From: Morella rubra
Lineage: Eukaryota; Streptophyta; Magnoliopsida; Fagales; Myricaceae
NCBI GenBank assembly: GCA_003952965.2
Contig: CM025849.1
Location: 23,031,979-23,095,978 of the forward strand
Direction: 5' to 3'
DNA length: 64,000 bases
Position 1 is the stretch's first letter, and every line of letters begins with the position of its first letter. The position numbers were made by a program, and so were the translations under genes. Below, piece by piece: positions 58,352-64,000 of this stretch. The notes under the pieces are model-generated. The model worked only from the letters and a program-made list of their open reading frames with translations. It made no database searches and was not told the DNA's origin.

Positions 58352-59808
58352 CAGTGGCAGATGCAAGGGGTGGCAGCCGCCACCCATTGCACCACCAAAA
58401 AAAAAAAAAAATACATGTGTTTTTTTTTTTTTCCAATAAGTTGGCCTGGGCCCGACCCCCATAGGCCCAAGCCAACTATGGCCCTAACCATTCTGCACGG
58501 CCTGGGCCTAATGGGCCCAAGCCCTTTATTTTTTAATATGCAGAGGGTGAAACAGTGTTGTTTCACCTCTGCCTTAAAAAAAAAAAAAAAAAATTCAAAA
58601 CAGGTTAAAGTAATGCGTTTCACCCTGTTTTGAAAAAACCCCTCCCTCTTTCTCGAGACCCTCTCTCTCTCTCCTCACACGTTCAGCCGTTGCCCACCGC
58701 CACACCAGGCACCACCAGCCACAAGTTTCTCCCGTGCCAGCCACGGCCACCAGCTTCTCTCTCAGTTGCTCATGCTCCACCGCCGCACGCCCACACCAGC
58801 CACCACTCACCAGGTAGATTAAGATAACAATTAACAGTCGGTTTTTTTTTCTTTTAAACTCAAATTTTCTCACCTCTCAATTTCTCTCTTTCACAGAATC
58901 AATCAGTTGAGGCTCTCTCTTTCACAGAATCACAATAGGTAAGCAATTTTAATTTTTATGCACTGCAATTATTTCCGAATTAGGGATTTTGACATTTTGT
59001 GAAATTGGAGATTGTAATGCAATTTACATAGTGTTTGGCAAACTAAAATTTTAACCCCTAAAATTTTATCATCATTACAATTTTCTCTTTCTTTACTTTT
59101 TCACAAACTTTTTTTACTTTTTTTCACCTACTTTTTCGTTCTCTCTTTATCTTTTTAACAATTCCTAAAATTTTACCCTAAAATTTTGTTCCCAAACGCC
59201 ATGTTAATTTTTATACACTGCAATTGTTTCGGAATTAGGGATTTTTGACATTTTGTGAAAATTAGGAATTGTAATGCAATTTAATTTTTAATTTTTGGTA
59301 GTATCATTTTTAATTAATTTGATTGTAATGTCAATTGAATGCAATGTAATTAGATTGGAATTTGGGATTGAATTAGAGATTTTGACATTTTGTGAAATTG
59401 GGGATTTTTTTAGTAGTATCATTTTTAATTAATTTGATTGTAATGCCAATTGAATGCAATATAATTAGATTGAAATTTGGATTTGAATTAATTAGATTGG
59501 AATTAGGATTTTTGATTTGTGACCCATTATGCATATGTGAATATCTAAATTTAATATTTTTGAATCAAAATGTTTTATGTTTCAGTTTGGTACTATAGTG
59601 CTGTTTATGTTTAATAGGATGCAATTGTCACCTCTCAATCGCAGTATATAGTACGATACATATATTCTAATATTTTTAATGTTTTTAGTCTTTAATTTTC
59701 GATATTATTACTCTAAGACAATTTTTTGTATTATGAAGGAAAAAAAATTCTTGTCATTCCGCCTTTAAAATTTAACCACCTTGGATTTTGATCCTGGCTC
59801 TGCCACTG
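58352..59808. mobile_element. hAT element (Tip100-like ends), 1457 bp, in LINE 1
   Basis: A perfect 8-bp repeat TCCATATG flanks it (58344-58351 and 59809-59816). The ends are CAGTGGCAGATGCAAGGGG and the complement of CCTGGCTCTGCCACTG. Its right 170 bp match the element at 22438-23028. No transposase frame is kept. The internal region holds diverged tandem units (GGGATTTTGACATTTTGTGA near 58984, 59240 and 59380) and a nested MITE. Confidence 0.92.
59027..59203. mobile_element. Tourist-like MITE, 177 bp, in the hAT element
   Basis: The ends CATAGTGTTTGGCAAAC and the complement of GTTCCCAAACGCCATG are flanked by TTA on both sides (59024-59026 and 59204-59206). It interrupts one of the tandem units of the hAT element, so it is the youngest layer here. 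Confidence 0.8.
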
Positions 59809-60145
59809 TCCATATGGCCTTAGCCAATGGGTCCACAAACTTCCTCTTCCAACTCACCAACTCATCAACCACCTTCCCAGGCGTCACCCAAGTAAAATTC
59901 AAAATACGAAGCACATGCATCTATAATCCTCTTGCCATCGAACAATGAAGCAACAAATGATCAACCGATTCTGCATTGCTCTTACAAAGAAAACACCAAT
60001 CTAACACACAAATACCCCCCCCTCGTTAAATTATCAATAGTTAAAATTCTTTTTTTTTTTTTTTTTATAAGTGAGAAAATTATATTAAAATAAAAGGGAG
60101 TTAACAGTACAAAAAATTGTACTAAGAACATCTAAAGCATACATG

Positions 60146-63100
60146 CTAGAAAACTACAGAAATACCCAAAAAAGGAAAACCCAACACAGCATTAGACCAA
60201 AGAAAAAGGGACTGCAGCAGCTGAGTCTTTAAGCACTCCAACGTTAACTCTTGGCTCTCAAAACAACGATTATTTCTTTCCCTCCACAAGCACCACCAAA
60301 TACAAGGTATCATTTTCCACACCACCAAAGCTGTCGGGTCTTCAATATTCCTCTTCCAACATCGCAACACCACAACGACCCTATTAGGCATAACCCAAGA
60401 GAGGTTCAAGATAGAGAACATATGCGACCACAATCCTTGAGCAAACGAACAATAAAGTAGAATATGATCAACTGAGTCCCCATCACATCTACACAAATAA
60501 CACCAGTCTGTCAAGCAAATGCCCCTCCTCCTTAAATTGTCTATGGTCAAACTTCCCATGAGCAGCCTCCCACACAAAGAACGAGACTCTTGGAGGTGAA
60601 AACGTCCTCCATAATTGTCGCCAAGGAAAATCCATAGGAACAGCACCCACCAGAATGCCATACATAGATTTTACAGAAAAAGATTTCTTAGAACCCACCC
60701 AAAGCAATCTATCAGAACTCCTCCTCTTATCTTGAAGTGTAAAGAAACGTTAAAAAAGTCGAAACTTCAGCCAATTCTCAATCATTAAACGTACGAGTAA
60801 ACTGACATTCCAAACAGGCACACTAGAGCTAACATCTATGCAATTTGCCACCACCTCGTCCTTACACCTGGATAAAGAGAAGAGATGAGGAAATGCTACC
60901 ATCAAAGCTTGTTCACCACACCAACAGTCATACCAAAAACGAACTCTACTACCATTCCCACCAAAAATTTTGTATTCGCAAAAAAGAAATTCCAACCCTT
61001 CGAAATATACTTCCATAAACTGATACCATACGAGCCTCGAGCCACAAGAGTCCTCCAACCTCCCACTTCCGTAATTTTGCTGTAATAACTATCTTCCATA
61101 AAGTATCCTGCTCTCTAACGACCTCCACAACCACTTCCCTAACAAAGCTTGATTGTATAAAGACAACCCCTTAAGCCCAAACCACCCACAGAAATAGGGG
61201 AACAAATTTTGGCCCATCTAACAAGATGGAACCTATGCACATCTCCTCCACTTCTCCACAAGAAATCCCTTTGTAACTTCTCCATCCTATTTGCCACCAC
61301 AGTGGATATAGGAAAGAGACTGGAAGACTAGCAATCTATCCTCCCTTGAAAATACGCTTCCAACCGCTAATTGACATTCTCTCAATTATACCATCCCATA
61401 TATAGACACTCTTAAATTTAGCTCCAAGAGGAAGGCCAAGTACGTCATCGGTAGAGAAGAAATCCCAGAATACCAACTGCTGAACATTCCCAACTCTCCC
61501 AATAGGAATAACCTCCTTAGAAAGATTAACCTTCAGACCAGAAACGGCCTCAAAACAAAGAAGCAAACATCTAAGATTCCAAATCTGGGTATCATCCGGC
61601 CCACATAAGATTAGAGTGTCGTCCGCAAATAACAAGTGTGAGATAGACACCATAGTACCTCCTCGTCCTCCAATATCAATGCATCCTACTAAGAGCTTCA
61701 TAACCAAACAACTAGCAAACCCCTCCATTAACCGTAACATAGAACTTTACAGTTGAAAAGAATTTTATGTCACCAAACCCACATCTCCGCAACAAATACA
61801 TCAAAAAACCCGAATTGACATGGTCATACACCTTGTGGATATCCAATTTGCATAGCAAACCTGCAACACCCAATCTTAACCTCGAGTCAATGCACTCATT
61901 AGCAATCAACACGGAATCCAAAATCTGCCTACCTTGCACAAAGGCATCTTAGGAGAGCCAATATAGCAATTATGAAAGTCCCACTCACCGCGTCTTTTGA
62001 AGATGTCTTAGCATTTAGGCTTTAACCCCCCACAACCGCAACCATGGAACACAATCCCCTTACAATATATCTAACAAGATGGAACCTATGCACATCTCCT
62101 CCACTTCTCCACAAGAAATCCCTTTGTAACTTCTCCATCCTATTTGCCACCACAGTGGATATAGGAAAGAGACATAAAGTAGGTTGGAAGACTAGCAAGG
62201 GTTGATTTAATTAAGGTAATCTATCCTCCCTTGGAAAGATAACGACGCTTCCAACCAGCTAATTGACGCTCCATTCTCTCAATTATACCATCCCATATAT
62301 AGACACTCTTAAATTTAGCTCCAAGAGGAAGGCCAAGATACGTCATCGGTAAAGGAATAGCAACCAACTGCTGAACATTCCCAACTCTTCCAATAGGAAT
62401 AACCTCAGACTTAGAAAGATTAACCTTCAGACCAGAAACGGCCTCAAAACAAAGAAGCAAACATCTAAGATTCCAAATCTTATCATCCGGCCCACATAAG
62501 ATTAGAGTGTCGTCCGCAAATAACAAGTGTGAGATAGACACCATAGTACCTCCTCGTCCTCCAATATCAAAACCCCCCAATGTCCCTCCAACCACCAACT
62601 CATTCATCATCCTACTAAGAGCTTCCATAACAATAACAAACAACAAAGGAGATAGTGGGTCTCCGTGTCGCAAACCCCTAGAACCCCCAAAAAAACCACA
62701 AAAGGAACCATTAACCGTAACATAGAACTTTACAGTTGAAATGCAGAATTTTATCGAATTACATCATTTCTCACCAAACCCACATCTCCGCAACAAATAC
62801 ATCAAAAAACCCAATTGACATGGTCATACACCTTGTGAATATCCAATTTGCATACAAACCTGCAACACCCAATCTTAACCTCGAGTCAATACACTCATTA
62901 GCAATCAACACGAATCCAAAATCTGCCTACCTTGCACAAAGGCATTTGAGAAGTAGAAATAAACTTAGGCTACATCACCTTCAGCCTATTAGCCAATACC
63001 TTAGCAAGAATCTTATACACCCCTCCCACAAGGCTTATAGGAACGAAAGTCCTTTAACTCAACCGCACCCACTTTCTTTGGAATGAGAACAATGTAAGTA

Positions 63101-64000
63101 GCATTTAACTTCTAACAAACTTCCCCTCTGGGCAAATTCATTGAACATGGCCAACACATCCCCTTAACCACCTCCCAACATGATTGGAAAAAAGCTAAGG
63201 ACAAACCATCAGGGCCCGACGCCTTATCCCCATTAAAGGTACGTACAACTCCGAAAACCTCCGCCTCAAAAGGACGCTCCATCCACTCAGCCTCAACATC
63301 AAAAATACTATCAAAAGCCAACCCATCCAAAGAAGGCCTCCGATCACAAGATTCCTGACATAATGATTCATAGAACTGAACAATCTTTGTAGAAACAACC
63401 TTCGAATCCTCAACAAGAACCCCATTTACCTCCAAACTTGAAATAGTGTTAACTCTCCTATTCGAGTTGATGACTTGGTGGAAAAACTTAGTACACCTAT
63501 CTCCTTCCTTCAACCATAGAGCTCGAGATTGTTGTCGCCAATGTACTCCGTCCAATTCAATCGCCTGATTAAGCTCCCCAACACTGCCAACTTCCTCTCT
63601 CTTCCCGCGTCATCTAAAATACCCCCTTCATCCAAAGAATCCAACGAAGACAATTCACTTAATAAAGTAGTCTTCCGAAATGCAATATCCCCGAATACTT
63701 CTTGATTCCATTCCTTGAGATCTTTTTTCAACGCTTTAAGCTTAGAGTCCAACACAAAACTAGAAGACCCTGAAAAAGCATATGAACCCCACCATTCTCT
63801 CACTCTCTCCACAAAACCATCCGCCTTAAGTCACATATTTTCAAACCGAAAAGGCTTCTTCCCTCCCCCAAATCTACCATTCTCCAAAATGATAGGAAAA
63901 TGGTTCGAAAGTAAACAAGGAAGCTGTCTTTGAGAAACTTCAGGGAACAATGCCTCCCATTCTGAATTAATTAAGAACCGATCAATCCTAGACCAAGACT
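60146..64000 (-). pseudogene. LINE ORF2 (endonuclease-reverse transcriptase), broken
   Basis: Minus-strand order: endonuclease C-terminus (63840-64000); linker with helical charged segments (63510-63812); WRQQSRALWLKEGDRCTKFF (about 63485-63545); RT motif DKASGPDGLSLAFFQSCWE (about 63185-63240); [17 protein letters not shown] (about 62620-62670); catalytic [12 protein letters not shown] (about 62490-62535); YLGLPLG (about 62315-62340). After the duplicated block come a linker (60750-61058) and the zf-RVT knuckle (DWCYLCRCDGDSVDHILLYC, about 60455-60515). Frameshifts occur throughout, so it cannot be translated whole. The intact protein would copy LINE RNA at nicked chromosomal targets. Confidence 0.88.
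61218..62930 (-). repeat. Direct 0.85-kb duplication in the LINE reverse transcriptase
   Basis: 61218-62066 and 62068-62930 repeat the same sequence in the same order, for example ACAAGATGGAACCTATGCAC at both starts, then the block encoding FADD. The copies are nearly identical base for base, but the first lacks many small pieces (AGCTAA/GCTAA, loss of GCTC near 61375, about 40 bp near 61682, about 60 bp near 61720). Both encode [10 protein letters not shown]. Confidence 0.88.

Larger units (their letters stand above)
58080..60049 (-). mobile_element. LINE 1: 3' fragment, split by a hAT element
   Basis: The poly-T at 58080-58096 is the poly-A tail of a minus-strand LINE. 58097-58351 and 59817-60049 align with the 3' end of the LINE at 60050, including the zinc-knuckle end of the reverse transcriptase (CIWWCSWRERNSRCF on the minus strand, around 58300). 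The hAT element at 58352-59808 interrupts it. At 60049 it is cut by the poly-T of the next LINE, so its upstream part may lie beyond the window. Confidence 0.85.
60050..64000 (-). mobile_element. LINE 2 (L1-type), inserted in LINE 1, runs off the window
   Basis: The poly-T at 60050-60066 is its 3' tail. Going upstream on the minus strand come the zinc-knuckle end, the reverse transcriptase and, at 63840-64000, the end of the endonuclease ([20 protein letters not shown]). The 5' part lies beyond 64000. The reverse transcriptase region contains a large internal duplication (61218-62066 and 62068-62930). Confidence 0.9.

Overview
This is nuclear DNA from a flowering plant, very probably a eudicot and perhaps a woody one. 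It is AT-rich, its introns follow GT-AG, and the mobile elements are typical of plants: Copia and Gypsy LTR elements, MULE, hAT, PIF/Harbinger, Tourist-like MITEs and L1-type LINEs. The two host genes are plant-type. No prokaryotic, organellar or autonomous viral feature was seen. Species cannot be told from the sequence alone. No tRNA, rRNA or CRISPR array was recognised.

Layout. 1-9455 is a three-level nest. A Copia element with gag but no pol (from before base 1 to 8295) appears to sit inside an older LTR of the same family (8296-9455). Its own 3' LTR is split by a 3.89-kb Gypsy-type solo LTR (3281-7170, 5-bp target duplication TAGGG). 9456-18245 holds unrecognised sequence, then a decayed PIF/Harbinger (HARBI1-like) transposase split by a hAT element with a broken BED-type transposase. 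18246-27895 is layered Gypsy LTR material. Its clearest part is a solo LTR at 21511-27296 (duplication CCTTG), which carries a short hAT element (22438-23028) and a Copia solo LTR (24754-26141, duplication TATTG). A minus-strand solo LTR related to the Copia family lies at 28825-30202. 32129-37822 is a complete-ended Mutator-like element with a 9-bp duplication. It carries a broken mudrA-type gene lacking its catalytic core and, convergent to it, an intact 141-aa GRF zinc-finger ORF. 37832-47180 is mostly featureless apart from one Mutator-type MITE (40170-40547).

Host genes. 47299-48247 (+) is an intact two-exon DUF1635 gene of 254 codons before the stop. 51033-56960 (-) holds the nine last exons of an ATP-dependent DNA ligase 1 gene. 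All their junctions are intact, and a 4-kb intron is filled with Copia and MITE remains. Its upstream exons are not in the window. From 57749 to the end the sequence is a Tourist-like MITE and then minus-strand LINE copies nested in each other, with a hAT element (58352-59808) that carries a further MITE. If LIG1 is complete, this LINE region would be one large intron.

The mobile elements give a relative insertion order through target duplications and interruptions. The two host genes show no functional link to each other. The most notable items are the MULE with a convergent GRF-finger/membrane-tail ORF, the palindromic TCGA repeat arrays in two related LTR families, and a near-identical 0.85-kb duplication inside the LINE reverse transcriptase that may be an assembly fault.
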